Notes: generated by a model from the letters alone, not told the origin. Counted from the first letter of the stretch, positions 38,286 to 46,924 are shown. The stretch: DNA of 64,000 nt from Bacteroidales bacterium M8 (GCA_001689495.1 LUJS01000031.1:20325-84324), one strand, 5' to 3'. Program-made: numbers and translations.

Positions 38286-38386
38286 AAAGATGTGATGATG
38301 ATGTTTACACCCTTATGACAGGATAATCCCCCAGAACCCCTATCCCCGCAGCAAAAAATTTCGTAAAAACTTTCAGGAGATATATG

Positions 38387-38417
38387 TTGTATATATGGTA
38401 TATATGTATTATTTTTG
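38387..38417 (+). promoter_or_regulatory. Promoter of the toxin-antitoxin module
   Basis: TTG (38387-38389), 20 nt, TATTTTTG (38410-38417) inside a TATATATG-rich, low-GC stretch. Transcription would start near 38424, leaving about 9 nt before ATG 38433. The repeated TATATATGGTATATATG could be an autorepressor operator. Confidence 0.7.
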
Positions 38418-38432
38418 CGAAAAAGAACTGTT

Positions 38433-38705
38433 ATGAATACTATGGCAATGCCCGCGGCGTCGGGCTCTCACAGAAAACTGATAGATATTCCGGAGGATGT
38501 TTTCAAGGTCCTTTCGATGAAATCTGCTGCGGCGGGTGTCAACCTCAAGAAATACATAGAGCAACTGCTGATAGAGGATGCCGCCGATGTGGACGACGCT
38601 GCTGCATATCTCTATCTCTCGGCTACCAGACCCGAGGGTAAGCAAATGCTTGACAGCCGGGAGACTGCCGATTTTGAGAAATGGCTTGACGCCAACCGGA
38701 AATGA
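38433..38705 (+). CDS. Antitoxin of a RelE/ParE-type module (probable)
   Basis: A 90-residue protein with an N-terminal ribbon-helix-helix-like segment (HRKLIDIPEDVFKVLSMKSA, AAGVNLKKYIEQLL), suitable for DNA binding and autoregulation, and an acidic C-terminal tail (DAADVDDAA, DFEKWLDANRK) suitable for toxin neutralisation. Its stop overlaps the toxin start as ATGA. The start at 38433 was chosen because a TTG at 38415 lies in the -7 box. Family named by position and architecture rather than strong sequence recognition. Confidence 0.75.
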   Translation: MNTMAMPAASGSHRKLIDIPEDVFKVLSMKSAAAGVNLKKYIEQLLIEDAADVDDAAAYLYLSATRPEGKQMLDSRETADFEKWLDANRK

Positions 38706-39004
38706 GGGTCGAGTATTCGAAAGACTTCGAGAAAACAGTCAGGAAGCTGTCCGGAAAAATATTGCAGTCTGTCATTGCGATGATAGACGAGGTCAAGCGT
38801 GCCGAATCCGTAGACGACATAACGGACTGCAAGAAGATTGAGACCCTGAATAGTGTCTATCGGATAAGAATTGGCAACAGGCGTGCCTTTTTTACGCTGC
38901 ACATCCATATCGAAGGTGATACTGCAAGATTCGAGTATATTTTTCCTCGTGGCGAGGCTTATGACAGAAAGAACATGCAGAAGCTCCGCAACAGGGATGT
39001 CTGA
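38702..39004 (+). CDS. RelE/ParE family toxin
   Basis: A 100-residue basic protein with the RelE/ParE fold signature: MRVEYSKDFEKTVRKLSGKI, a helical hairpin, then IETLNSVYRIRIGNRRAFFTLHI and a final RGEAYDRKNMQKLR. RelE members cleave ribosome-bound mRNA and ParE members poison gyrase; which applies here cannot be told. Base composition is more A/T-rich than the flanking genes, and the pair sits on the opposite strand between an ECF sigma gene and its anti-sigma partner, both suggesting acquisition by transfer. It ends 8 nt from the convergent sigma gene stop. Confidence 0.85.
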   Translation: MRVEYSKDFEKTVRKLSGKILQSVIAMIDEVKRAESVDDITDCKKIETLNSVYRIRIGNRRAFFTLHIHIEGDTARFEYIFPRGEAYDRKNMQKLRNRDV

Positions 39005-39012
39005 TTGCGTGC

Positions 39013-39516
39013 CTAAAGGAACGGCAGGAAGAAGACTCGGCCGTTGTCGGGCCTGAGGGTCTCGCGCAGTTGGCGGAAGGCTTTGGTCATCTGGTTTTCG
39101 ACGGTCTTGACCGATATGCCCAGCTCGTCGGCTATCTCGGCGTTCGACAGGCCGTCGCGCTTGCTCAGCAGAAACACTTGGCGGCAACGCTCGGGCAGCC
39201 GGTCGATGGCCTCCCACAGACGTGCATCGCGCTCGGATGTGTCTATCTCCTCGTCGGGCACGTCGGCCATTGCCTCGAGCCCGAGGCTGTGTCCCCCTGA
39301 CATGCGCGTCAGGGCGCCGTTGCGCACCGAGCGATAGAGATAAGCCCTGATGTCGCGTATCTCGGCGCCCGCCTCGAGCATCTCCCACACCCTCAGAAAA
39401 GCCTCCTGTACTATGTCGTCGGCATCGTCCGTGTCGCCGCAAAGCCTCAGCGCGAACATGGAGAGAGGCATGTAGAGACGGTCGAAGATCTGCCTGAACT
39501 CGCGGGGCGACATCAC
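39013..39516 (-). CDS. ECF sigma-70 factor (FecI-like)
   Basis: A 167-residue RNA polymerase sigma factor with region 2 (FRQIFDRLYMPLSMFALRL, DADDIVQEAFLRVWE) and region 4 (LPERCRQVFLLSKRDGLSNAEIA, HTH with ISVKTVENQMTKAFRQLRE). It likely directs transcription of the mini anti-sigma/TonB receptor/DUF4249 genes downstream. It starts in an ATGA overlap with rsmD, so it is cotranscribed with the nnr-rsmD housekeeping operon. The anti-sigma gene does not follow directly because the toxin-antitoxin module intervenes. Confidence 0.93.
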   Translation of the reverse strand: MMSPREFRQIFDRLYMPLSMFALRLCGDTDDADDIVQEAFLRVWEMLEAGAEIRDIRAYLYRSVRNGALTRMSGGHSLGLEAMADVPDEEIDTSERDARLWEAIDRLPERCRQVFLLSKRDGLSNAEIADELGISVKTVENQMTKAFRQLRETLRPDNGRVFFLPFL

Positions 39517-40067
39517 TGCGCCTCCTCGTCGTCGATATGGAATATCGAGAAGTTGACCGACCCGTAGGCCCGGTGCTGCATGAAGTGGGGCAGCGACGAG
39601 AAGTCGTATGCCTTGGAGTGTTCCATCACGAATAGGCTGCCGGGGCCGAGCAGGCCCGACGAGAGCACGGCGCCGGGTATCTCGCCGAATCCGGGCATGT
39701 CGTATGGGGGATCGGCAAAGACGATGTCAAACGGTCCGGCCCCGCTGTCGCGGATATAGCGCACGGCGTCGGTGCGCAGCAGCCGCAGGTTGTCGTCGTG
39801 GAGCTCGCGGGCCACCTTCTCGATGAAGCGGGCCTGAGTGGCGGCCTTCTCGACGGACGTGACCGATGCCGCGCCGCGCGACAGGAATTCGAACGACACG
39901 GCGCCCGTCCCCGCGAAGAGGTCGAGGCAGCGGGCCCCCTCGATGTCCGTGAGGTTCTCGATGACGTTGAATATGTTCTCGCGGGCAAAGTCTGTGGTGG
40001 GACGCGCCGAGATATTGGTGGGCACGTCAAAACGGCGTCGGCCGTATTTTCCTCTGATTATTCGCAT
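39513..40067 (-). CDS. rsmD: 16S rRNA (guanine(966)-N2)-methyltransferase
   Basis: A 184-residue SAM-dependent methyltransferase acting on 16S rRNA in the 30S subunit. It opens MRIIRGKYGRRRFDVP (family N-terminal signature), then RPTTDFARENIFNVIEN, the SAM motif LDLFAGTGAVSFEFLSRGA, and the catalytic-site FADPPYD. Overlaps DUF3822 by 10 nt and the sigma factor gene by 4 nt. Confidence 0.96.
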   Translation of the reverse strand: MRIIRGKYGRRRFDVPTNISARPTTDFARENIFNVIENLTDIEGARCLDLFAGTGAVSFEFLSRGAASVTSVEKAATQARFIEKVARELHDDNLRLLRTDAVRYIRDSGAGPFDIVFADPPYDMPGFGEIPGAVLSSGLLGPGSLFVMEHSKAYDFSSLPHFMQHRAYGSVNFSIFHIDDEEAQ

Positions 40068-40882
40068 AGGGGTGTCACTATCAGGTCGAAAGGCGCGCTC
40101 AGTGCCTCCATGCCCGCCTTGAACATCTGTGGCGGGAATATCACGGGCATCACGCGGGCAATATATTTTCTGAGCAGGGGCGAGAGCTCCTCGCGCAGCG
40201 GCTGGTGTCCGGCCAGCAGCATCTCGTCTACCTGCGGGTCGAGTCCGAGGCTGTCGCGGGCCGCCATTATGTAATAGAGCGCGTCGAGCGTCTTGTCGAA
40301 TACGAACGTGTTGGCCATGAGCAGGTGCGGGCCGCGCAGCACCAGCATGTCCATCGACCCCTCGCGCAGGTTGGCTATTGCCCTGACCGAGTTGCCGCGT
40401 CCGGGGCGGGCGGCGAAATAGCGTGTCAGTGGCGCCAGATGGCAGTCGGTCTGCAGTGTCGCGGGGAACGTGCGCCTCAGGAATCCGGCCAGCGCGGTGT
40501 CGATGCCCCAGACGAACGTGGTGTTAGAGGTGCCGTTGGCCGAGACGCGGACCTCGCCGTCAAAGTCGGGCCATTGCCGGGTCAGAAGCGATGCCGGGTC
40601 GGGTATCTCGGCGGGGACTGTGAGAGACCTCTGCGACTCGACTATGCAGTATGACCGGCGGAAGTCGGCCAGCAGCAGCGGATTGTCATAGATGGCGTCC
40701 TCGAGCATCCCCATTGGCCGGCGGGTGGCCGAGACGAGCGGGAACGAGCGATGGATGAACGAGTTGTCGCTCACGACGCTATAGACCGCCACGTCGAGGC
40801 TCTCCCTGCCGACACGCATCAGTAGGTTGCATATCGAGGTATCGGCTATCAGCTCTTTTTCGAGGCGTTGCATGGAGGTCAT
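40058..40882 (-). CDS. DUF3822 family protein
   Basis: A 274-residue cytoplasmic protein of a Bacteroidota-restricted family with an actin/ASKHA-like layout (two related halves) and no known function. Recognised from overall length, the VYSVVSDNSFIHRSFPL and GNSVRAIANLREGSMDMLVLRG segments, and its constant position next to rsmD. Overlapped at both ends (ATGA with DUF4831, 10 nt with rsmD). Confidence 0.85.
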   Translation of the reverse strand: MTSMQRLEKELIADTSICNLLMRVGRESLDVAVYSVVSDNSFIHRSFPLVSATRRPMGMLEDAIYDNPLLLADFRRSYCIVESQRSLTVPAEIPDPASLLTRQWPDFDGEVRVSANGTSNTTFVWGIDTALAGFLRRTFPATLQTDCHLAPLTRYFAARPGRGNSVRAIANLREGSMDMLVLRGPHLLMANTFVFDKTLDALYYIMAARDSLGLDPQVDEMLLAGHQPLREELSPLLRKYIARVMPVIFPPQMFKAGMEALSAPFDLIVTPLCE

Positions 40883-41976
40883 TCGCTCAGCGTGCCCAGT
40901 TCGCGGACAGAGCCGGTGAGGGGATTGAAGTGCAGGTATGAGGGGAGTTTCTTGGCGGTAAACAGGCCGGGGTCGAGTCCGAAGACGACGCCGTATTGCG
41001 CCACGTCGAACGTGGCCGTGGCCAGACGGCGACCCTCGAATGTCAGCTCGGCGTCGGCAGTGCCGGGGATGCGGTATGCCACGCCCCCCTTGGGGAATGT
41101 CTTGGGCTCGCCCTTATCGGTCACGGGCAGCGTGCCGGTCGAGGTGGGCGTGACGGTGAGGTATATGGGCGCGCCCGACAGGTCGGTGGCGCCGACCAGT
41201 CCGTCGAGGGCCGAGAGGCGCGCCACCACGGTGCGTCCGGCCTCTGAGGGCTCGGCGGGGATGGTGACGTCGTATGTCTTGACCTCGACCGAGGTCTGGG
41301 TCGTGCCGAGGAACATGGCTGTCAGCGCCTCCTCCTGACGGTCTATGCGGGCCAGCGCCGTCTTCATGGCATCGCCGTCGGCGGGCATGGCGTCGGCCTG
41401 ACCTGATATGATGTCGTTGCGCACGGTGCGCAGCTCGTATATCTTGGCGGCGGCCAGCTCGGCGCGCTTGGCCGACGAGCGGCTCTGTATCATCTCGGGT
41501 GTCACGGCCTGACGGGCCTCGGCGCTCTCGAGTATCGTCGGCTCGGCCTTGCGAGCCTCGGGCAGCACGACGGCCTCGGGCGCGCCGTCATATTCGGCAT
41601 CGTTGATGCTCACCGGAAATCCCTGATCGGACACCATTATATATGTGCCGTTGCCACCCTTGAGCGTCACTAGATACTGCTCGCCTGTGTCGGCCACGGC
41701 AGTGGGCACGATGACGGCGTCGGTCACCTTCCAGCTCACCGAGGGGGTCAGGATGGGATCGGCGTTGAGATACTTGCGGGCATACTGATAGAACTCGCCC
41801 GGAGTGCGGACGGTCTTCTCGGCGGCCACCGTCACCTGCAGGCCGGTGAGGGGGAGGGTATAGATGAGTCCGTACTCGCTGGCCTTGGTGGCGGTGAGTT
41901 TCTGCGTGGACTGGGCCATGGCCGAGGGTGCGGCGCACATGGCCGTGGCGAGGAGCGTAAGGATGAGTTGTTTCAT
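40879..41976 (-). CDS. DUF4831 family exported protein
   Basis: A 365-residue exported protein (signal peptide MKQLILTLLATAMCAAPSAMA) of the Bacteroidales DUF4831 family. Visible features: GLIYTLPLTGLQVTVAAEKT near the N-terminus, FYQYARKYLN, a helical segment KRAELAAAKIYELRTVRNDI, and beta-rich remainder. Function unknown. The ATG at 41976 was chosen over 42267 because it starts the signal peptide and overlaps the nnr stop as ATGA. Confidence 0.85.
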   Translation of the reverse strand: MKQLILTLLATAMCAAPSAMAQSTQKLTATKASEYGLIYTLPLTGLQVTVAAEKTVRTPGEFYQYARKYLNADPILTPSVSWKVTDAVIVPTAVADTGEQYLVTLKGGNGTYIMVSDQGFPVSINDAEYDGAPEAVVLPEARKAEPTILESAEARQAVTPEMIQSRSSAKRAELAAAKIYELRTVRNDIISGQADAMPADGDAMKTALARIDRQEEALTAMFLGTTQTSVEVKTYDVTIPAEPSEAGRTVVARLSALDGLVGATDLSGAPIYLTVTPTSTGTLPVTDKGEPKTFPKGGVAYRIPGTADAELTFEGRRLATATFDVAQYGVVFGLDPGLFTAKKLPSYLHFNPLTGSVRELGTLSE

Positions 41977-43490
41977 TGCATTGTCATTTTGATGGCACGG
42001 CCCGTGGCCTCGGCTATGTCGAGGCCGGTCACGCCGTATTCGCCGTGTGTCTCGGCGGCTATCTCGCCTGCCAGACCGTGTATGTAGACTCCGACCACCG
42101 ACGCCACCTCGGGCTTGTAGCCCTGAGCCAGCAGCGAGGTGATGATGCCGGTGAGCACGTCGCCGCTTCCGGCCGTGGACATGGCGGGGGTGCCTGTCGA
42201 GTTGAAGAATACCTTGCCGTTGGGGCGCACCGTGGCGGTATAGTGCCCCTTGAGCACGATGATGCATTTATATTTGCGCGACACCTCGATGGCCTTGAGC
42301 AGACGGGCCTCGGCCGAGCTCTGGGCCCCGAACATGCGGTCAAACTCGCCGGCATGGGGGGTGAGTATCGACCCCGGGGGCAGGTGGTCGAGCAGCTGCT
42401 GGTTGCGCGCTATCATGTTGAGGCCGTCGGCGTCGATGACCATGGGGCGCTTCATTGTCTTGACCAGAGTCTCGAACGCGCCGCGGGTGGCGTCGTTGGA
42501 ACCAATGCCGGGGCCCACGCCCACGGCGTTGTACGTGAATCGCGGCGTCATGTCAGAGATGACGATGTCGTCCTTGTCGGGCGAGTAGAGTGCCTCGGGC
42601 ACCTGACTCTGCATCACCGCAAACCCGAACCGGGGCGCATGGACGGTGAGCTTGCCCACGCCGCTGCGCAGGGCGCCCTTGGCGGCCATCACCGCAGCGC
42701 CCATCATGCCATAGCAGCCCGCAAACAGGATGGCCTGTCCGTAGTCGGCCTTCGACGAGAATGGCGGGCGGGGCTTGAGCACCGCGCGCACGTCCTCGCG
42801 CTCGACATAGTGAAACTTGGTCTGCGTCTCCTCGATGGCCTTGCGGCTCAGGCCTATGTCGAGCACCTTCCACTCGCCGGTCAGCGGGGCGTTGTCGGCA
42901 AGGAAGAACGCCAGCCTCGGAAACTGTATGGCCAGCGTGAGGTCGGCATGGACCACGTTGCGCGATATGATGCGCGCGTTCCAGTCGCCGAACATGCCCG
43001 ACGGCACGTCTATCGACACCACCGTCGCGCCCGACTCTGATATATTGCGCACCAGCATCGTGAATCCGCCCGACAGCGGGTCGCGCAGTCCCGACCCGAA
43101 CAGGCCGTCTATCACCAGATGGTCGGGGGTCAGCAGCGGTATCTCGGCACGGTCGCGTATCTCGGTCATCTCGAACGGGATACCCACCGCCAGCAGTTCG
43201 CGATAGCACATCAGGCAGTCGCGCGACAGCGAATTGCCGTTGAAGTTGAACAGCAACACGTGCGGCCTGAAGCCTGCCTCGATGAGCAGCCGGGCCACGA
43301 TCAGGGCGTCGGCTCCGTTGTTGCCCGCACCGGCGAAAATGACGGTCGGCCTCGACGGGCTGAACCGTTTCATTATCTCGGAGGCAATCCCCTCGGCCGC
43401 ACGGTGTATCAGCTCCATCGAACTGATGCCCTCGTCCTCGATTGTCGCGCGGTCAATGGCGCGTATGTTGTCGGTGGTAAATATCTTCAT
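41973..43490 (-). CDS. nnr: Bifunctional NAD(P)H-hydrate epimerase/dehydratase
   Basis: A 505-residue repair enzyme that restores NAD(P)H damaged by hydration. The N-terminal YjeF epimerase domain (about 1-215; FAGAGNNGADALIVARLL, VDGLFGSGL, SIDVPSGM) is followed by the ADP-dependent dehydratase/ribokinase-like domain (about 230-505; GCYGMMGAAVMA, DADGLN, TPHAGEFDRMFG, STAGSGDVLTG with the catalytic Asp). Start at 43490 chosen over 43517 because MKIFTTDNIRAID is the family N-terminus. First gene of an operon nnr, DUF4831, DUF3822, rsmD, sigma factor. Confidence 0.96.
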   Translation of the reverse strand: MKIFTTDNIRAIDRATIEDEGISSMELIHRAAEGIASEIMKRFSPSRPTVIFAGAGNNGADALIVARLLIEAGFRPHVLLFNFNGNSLSRDCLMCYRELLAVGIPFEMTEIRDRAEIPLLTPDHLVIDGLFGSGLRDPLSGGFTMLVRNISESGATVVSIDVPSGMFGDWNARIISRNVVHADLTLAIQFPRLAFFLADNAPLTGEWKVLDIGLSRKAIEETQTKFHYVEREDVRAVLKPRPPFSSKADYGQAILFAGCYGMMGAAVMAAKGALRSGVGKLTVHAPRFGFAVMQSQVPEALYSPDKDDIVISDMTPRFTYNAVGVGPGIGSNDATRGAFETLVKTMKRPMVIDADGLNMIARNQQLLDHLPPGSILTPHAGEFDRMFGAQSSAEARLLKAIEVSRKYKCIIVLKGHYTATVRPNGKVFFNSTGTPAMSTAGSGDVLTGIITSLLAQGYKPEVASVVGVYIHGLAGEIAAETHGEYGVTGLDIAEATGRAIKMTMQ

Positions 43491-43514
43491 GAGTCCCGGG
43501 TAAGTTTTGGCACG

Positions 43515-43545
43515 CAAATTTACAAAACCTATCCGTCAAATGCAA
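43515..43545 (-). promoter_or_regulatory. Promoter of the nnr operon
   Basis: Minus strand: TTG (43545-43543), 20 nt, TAAATTTG (43522-43515), 25 nt ahead of the nnr ATG. Divergent from the promoter at 43587-43617. Confidence 0.75.
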
Positions 43546-43586
43546 GAAATAATCATCTGTAACCGTGAGGTTTTTTCTGCAAAAGA

Positions 43587-43617
43587 TTGTCGGGATTGAA
43601 AAAAAGCATTAACTTTG
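43587..43617 (+). promoter_or_regulatory. Promoter of the structured RNA
   Basis: TTG (43587-43589), 20 nt, TAACTTTG (43610-43617), exact consensus. It fires into the structured region at 43624-43918, and no other promoter is seen before the GLUG gene at 43960. Confidence 0.75.
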
Positions 43618-43623
43618 CGGCAT

Positions 43624-43918
43624 CAGACAACGTCAGTACTTTAGGGTACTGATATTTAGTTTGAGACGTTTATCAGTGCTTGAACCCTTGCGATACAGAA
43701 CTTCGCAACTTCTAAAACTCAACACAAGGGGCACGGCAACGGTAGATGTCCAAGGGTATGTAGAACCCGGTTTGCGCCGCCCGGTTTTCGGGGCGGCGCC
43801 TGTAGCCGTTTTTGCATATGACGTGGGCTTCTGCGTTGCTCGTTCCGTTGAGTTGGGCAATGCGAAGGCCCTGTATCGGGAACGAGTCAATGACAGTTTC
43901 CCACGTCTCATGTTTTTA
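43624..43918 (+). ncRNA. Strongly structured RNA: small RNA or long 5' leader of the GLUG gene
   Basis: About 295 nt with its own promoter. Helices visible: AACGTC/GACGTT (43629-43634/43665-43670) enclosing CAGTAC/GTACTG (43634-43639/43646-43651); CCCTTG/CAAGGG (43685-43690/43725-43730) enclosing TTGCGA/TCGCAA; GCGCCGCCC/GGGCGGCGC (43774-43782/43791-43799); GACGTGGG/CCCACGTC (43820-43827/43900-43907) enclosing CTCGTTCC/GGAACGAG; then TTTTT at 43913-43917. Competing pairings exist: GTACTGATA (43646-43654) with TATCAGTGC (43671-43679), and 43825-43839 with 43857-43871. Open frames on both strands here look like by-products of structure. I recognise no known RNA class; it is not tmRNA, RNase P or SRP RNA by their conserved cores. 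Confidence 0.6.
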
Positions 43919-43959
43919 ACCAACCGCATCTATCGGGAAACATGATGCATTGCATACCT

Positions 43960-46902
43960 ATGAAAAATATATTGAAGTCAGCGGCCTTGGCATTGTCATT
44001 CATCGCGCTCTCAGCCCTGCCGCTGGCCGCACAGGAAGAACCTGAGCTGCAGGGAGACGGCACGGCCGACAATCCTTATCTGATTGACGAGGCATTCGAC
44101 TTTACAATCTTGCGGCAGAGGATGGAGAAATATGAGTCATATACCAAGGACAAGTATTTCGTTCTGGCACGCGACATCCGATTCAACTCCGGCGTTCTCG
44201 AGAGCGATGGCTCGCTCTCGTCAGACAGCCTTCGATTCGCAACGTGGACCCCAATCGGCAAGGATGCTTACGGCAAGGAGTTTCAAGGCCATTTTGATGG
44301 CCGTGGCCACACAATATCAGGCATATACATCAATGATGCCGAGGGCAAGAACCTCGGTCTGTTCGGCATAATAGCCAAAGAGGGCGAGGTCTCCAACCTT
44401 AAACTCGTCGACAGCTATGTCTGCGGCAATACTTATGCCGGAGGACTGGTGGGGCTCTGCAAGGGCAAGGTGACTGAATGCGAGAGCTCTGCGACAGTCG
44501 TGGCAAAGGGCGCCACGCATGAGGCGGGCGGCATCGCGGGCGTGATACAGTCTGACGGTATCGTGTCGAAATGCATCAACAACGGATATGTCTGCGGAAT
44601 AACATATCCCGACGAGATGGGGATGGTCTATAACTGCGCGTCGGGTGGCATAGTTGGCAGCGGAGCCAAGGTGGACGGCTGCGAGAACCACGGCACCGTC
44701 GTGTCCATCGGATGGGGCGCGGCAGGCGGCATCGCCGGCTCGATAAGTGGTGGAAAAAACATCACCGGATGTATCAATTACGGCACCGTCATCTGCAACT
44801 CGGACAACAACGCGGGTGGCATCGTGGGCACCAACTGGGCTGCCGTATACAACAGCAAGAACTATGGCCAAGTATCGGCGACAATGCCCGGGGCATGCAT
44901 AGGCGGCATCGCGGGCCGCAATGCGTTCAATGCGAGGGTCAGCGGGTCCGAGAATTTTGCCGACATCCATTCGGATGTCGACAGCGTGTTTGTCGGCGGA
45001 ATTGTCGGTAATCTTGACGGCGGACGCCAAAACGATACATATTATACTCCCAAGGTATTCACAAGCAGCAACCACGGCGCTATATCCACGACAAGCCCCA
45101 AGAGCCAGTGCGGCGGCATAGCGGGCAAGAGCTATTGCGGCGAGGTGCACGGAAGCCATAATGACGGCCCGGTGACCAGCCGGAGCTTGGCGGGTGGCAT
45201 ATTGCCGAAAGGCGAGTTCCACAGTCACGTCTACGAGAGCGTGAACGAGGGCAATGTCTCGGGCCTGCTCAGCACCGGAGGAATCGTGGGCAATATCAAT
45301 GGCGAGGTGCGCGACTCGCGCAATTCGGGCAAGGTGTCCAACATCGAGAAGAACAGCGACTGTGGCGGCATCGTCGGAGTGCTGTCAGGCTCGTCGGGCA
45401 TCGTCCGCTATTGTGTCAACAACGGCGAGGTGACATCTGGCAAGCGTGTGGGCGGTATCGTCGGAAACAACGATTCGCGCTCGTCGATCATATCAAGCTA
45501 CAATGCAGGCCATGTATATTCAGACACCGAGGGCTCTTATATGGGAGGTGTGTCGGGAGGCTCGGGCACTCTGCGAAACTGCTATAATGCCGGTACGGTT
45601 CATGCAATGGCATCAGGCATAAGGATAGGTGGCGTTACCAACAATCTTTGGGTGAGCTGGGACGGACACGGCAACCGCTCGGGCAGTACGGCAGTCAACT
45701 GCTATAACACGGGCAATGTAATCGTTGACGCATCGGGCTGCACCGTCGGCAACATAGCCGCCGTGTATAACGAATATGACAGGTCATATCTTTTTGACAA
45801 CTGTTATTATCTCAAGGATGCCATCTATGGCAGTGACTATGTCTGTGCCGACGACAATATCAGTGAAAATGACACGCAGAAACTAAAGGAGACCTCTCGC
45901 GAGGATTTTGCCACTCTTGCGGCATCCATCAACAAGGTGGAATATCCGTGGGATCCGCAGCCGTACATTCAAGGCAGGTGGAGGCCATTGCTCGTGCACA
46001 GCGATTATGACTCGGCATCGGAACCGATGTCCTATTTCAATGTCCTGACATCGGCGGGAGACTCTGTCGCCGTCGACCTCGGACTGCCTCTGGGCAATGA
46101 GTTCTTTTATACCGATTCCGTTGGCGTGATAGAGGACGCATACAATGTGGCCTGCGACGGCAAGGTCGGGATTGCCGCACTTGTCGACGAGGCTGATTTC
46201 GCTTTCGACCCGGGCATAACGGTGGGTCGTCTTGAATACATACGCCATGCCTCGAAAGACTATAATTTCTCGTGCATGCCTGTTGCCATCGGCCCGGATG
46301 ATCTGCCGGTAGGGGCCGCGATGTCGGTACCCGTAAGGCTTGAGGGTGATACGCTCAGGTTGAACGGCATATCCTTTGCGGCTCCGTTCAGCGCATTTAT
46401 GTTTGACGGGACCGATATGCCGGGCTACTGGTCGTTCTGCAAGAATGATGTCAGGATAGAACCGAGCATGACAGCCGATGCCGCAGACACCCCGATGATT
46501 GTGGGCAGCATGTCGCGTATTGACCGTCTGGCCGAGGGCTCATATCTGCTGTCGGCCGATTGCAAGTCGCTGCAAAGGGCTTCGGATGCCAATTCGGTCG
46601 CAGCATTCCGTGCCTATGTCTCTCTGCCCGCGACGGCGCCTGACGTGGTCGGGCTCGCTCTTGACAACATCACTTCGGCCATTGATGCTCCATGTCAGAC
46701 GGTCGGCCATGTCGGCTCGGTGGGTATGACCGTCATGGTCACTGTCGCATCCGATGACTGTCCAGTTGAAATCTATTCTCTGAACGGCGCGCTCGTCAAG
46801 AGCTTTGTGGCAGACAGAGGGCTTAACGAGATCAGCCTCTCTTGCCCGGGCGTCTATGTGGTACGCCTGTCGGGCGAGTCGCACAAGGTCTGGTTGCATT
46901 GA
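43960..46902 (+). CDS. GLUG-repeat surface protein
   Basis: A 980-residue exported protein. The signal peptide (MKNILKSAALALSFIALSALPLAAQ) is followed by a beta-helical stalk of GLUG-type repeats (about residues 100-620) with units such as NLGLFGIIAKEGEVSNLKL, AGGLVG, GGIAGSISGG, GGIVGNLDGG. A C-terminal segment of about 280 residues without repeats ends in a sorting-like domain (VEIYSLNGALVKSF ... GVYVVRLSG). Such proteins are adhesin-like cell-surface or secreted proteins; no ligand can be named. ATG 43960 is preferred over 43942 because it begins the signal peptide. The structured RNA just upstream probably forms its leader. Confidence 0.82.
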   Translation: MKNILKSAALALSFIALSALPLAAQEEPELQGDGTADNPYLIDEAFDFTILRQRMEKYESYTKDKYFVLARDIRFNSGVLESDGSLSSDSLRFATWTPIGKDAYGKEFQGHFDGRGHTISGIYINDAEGKNLGLFGIIAKEGEVSNLKLVDSYVCGNTYAGGLVGLCKGKVTECESSATVVAKGATHEAGGIAGVIQSDGIVSKCINNGYVCGITYPDEMGMVYNCASGGIVGSGAKVDGCENHGTVVSIGWGAAGGIAGSISGGKNITGCINYGTVICNSDNNAGGIVGTNWAAVYNSKNYGQVSATMPGACIGGIAGRNAFNARVSGSENFADIHSDVDSVFVGGIVGNLDGGRQNDTYYTPKVFTSSNHGAISTTSPKSQCGGIAGKSYCGEVHGSHNDGPVTSRSLAGGILPKGEFHSHVYESVNEGNVSGLLSTGGIVGNINGEVRDSRNSGKVSNIEKNSDCGGIVGVLSGSSGIVRYCVNNGEVTSGKRVGGIVGNNDSRSSIISSYNAGHVYSDTEGSYMGGVSGGSGTLRNCYNAGTVHAMASGIRIGGVTNNLWVSWDGHGNRSGSTAVNCYNTGNVIVDASGCTVGNIAAVYNEYDRSYLFDNCYYLKDAIYGSDYVCADDNISENDTQKLKETSREDFATLAASINKVEYPWDPQPYIQGRWRPLLVHSDYDSASEPMSYFNVLTSAGDSVAVDLGLPLGNEFFYTDSVGVIEDAYNVACDGKVGIAALVDEADFAFDPGITVGRLEYIRHASKDYNFSCMPVAIGPDDLPVGAAMSVPVRLEGDTLRLNGISFAAPFSAFMFDGTDMPGYWSFCKNDVRIEPSMTADAADTPMIVGSMSRIDRLAEGSYLLSADCKSLQRASDANSVAAFRAYVSLPATAPDVVGLALDNITSAIDAPCQTVGHVGSVGMTVMVTVASDDCPVEIYSLNGALVKSFVADRGLNEISLSCPGVYVVRLSGESHKVWLH

Positions 46903-46924
46903 TGCGATAAAATATTACGGTTGA

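Noticed and set aside
38415..38432. Upstream TTG start adding six residues to the antitoxin
   Set aside because: The TTG is part of the -7 box of the promoter, so it would not be in the mRNA.
38290..39010. Insertion sequence or integron carrying the toxin-antitoxin pair
   Set aside because: No transposase or integrase gene, terminal inverted repeat or obvious target duplication is visible around the pair.
43624..43918. tmRNA, RNase P RNA or SRP RNA
   Set aside because: No tRNA-like ends with a tag frame, no RNase P conserved core, and no SRP tetraloop helix were found.
43633..43945. Two overlapping open frames on opposite strands, each about 95 codons
   Set aside because: They coincide with a hairpin-dense region that has its own promoter; neither translation looks like a protein family, so a structured RNA is the better reading.
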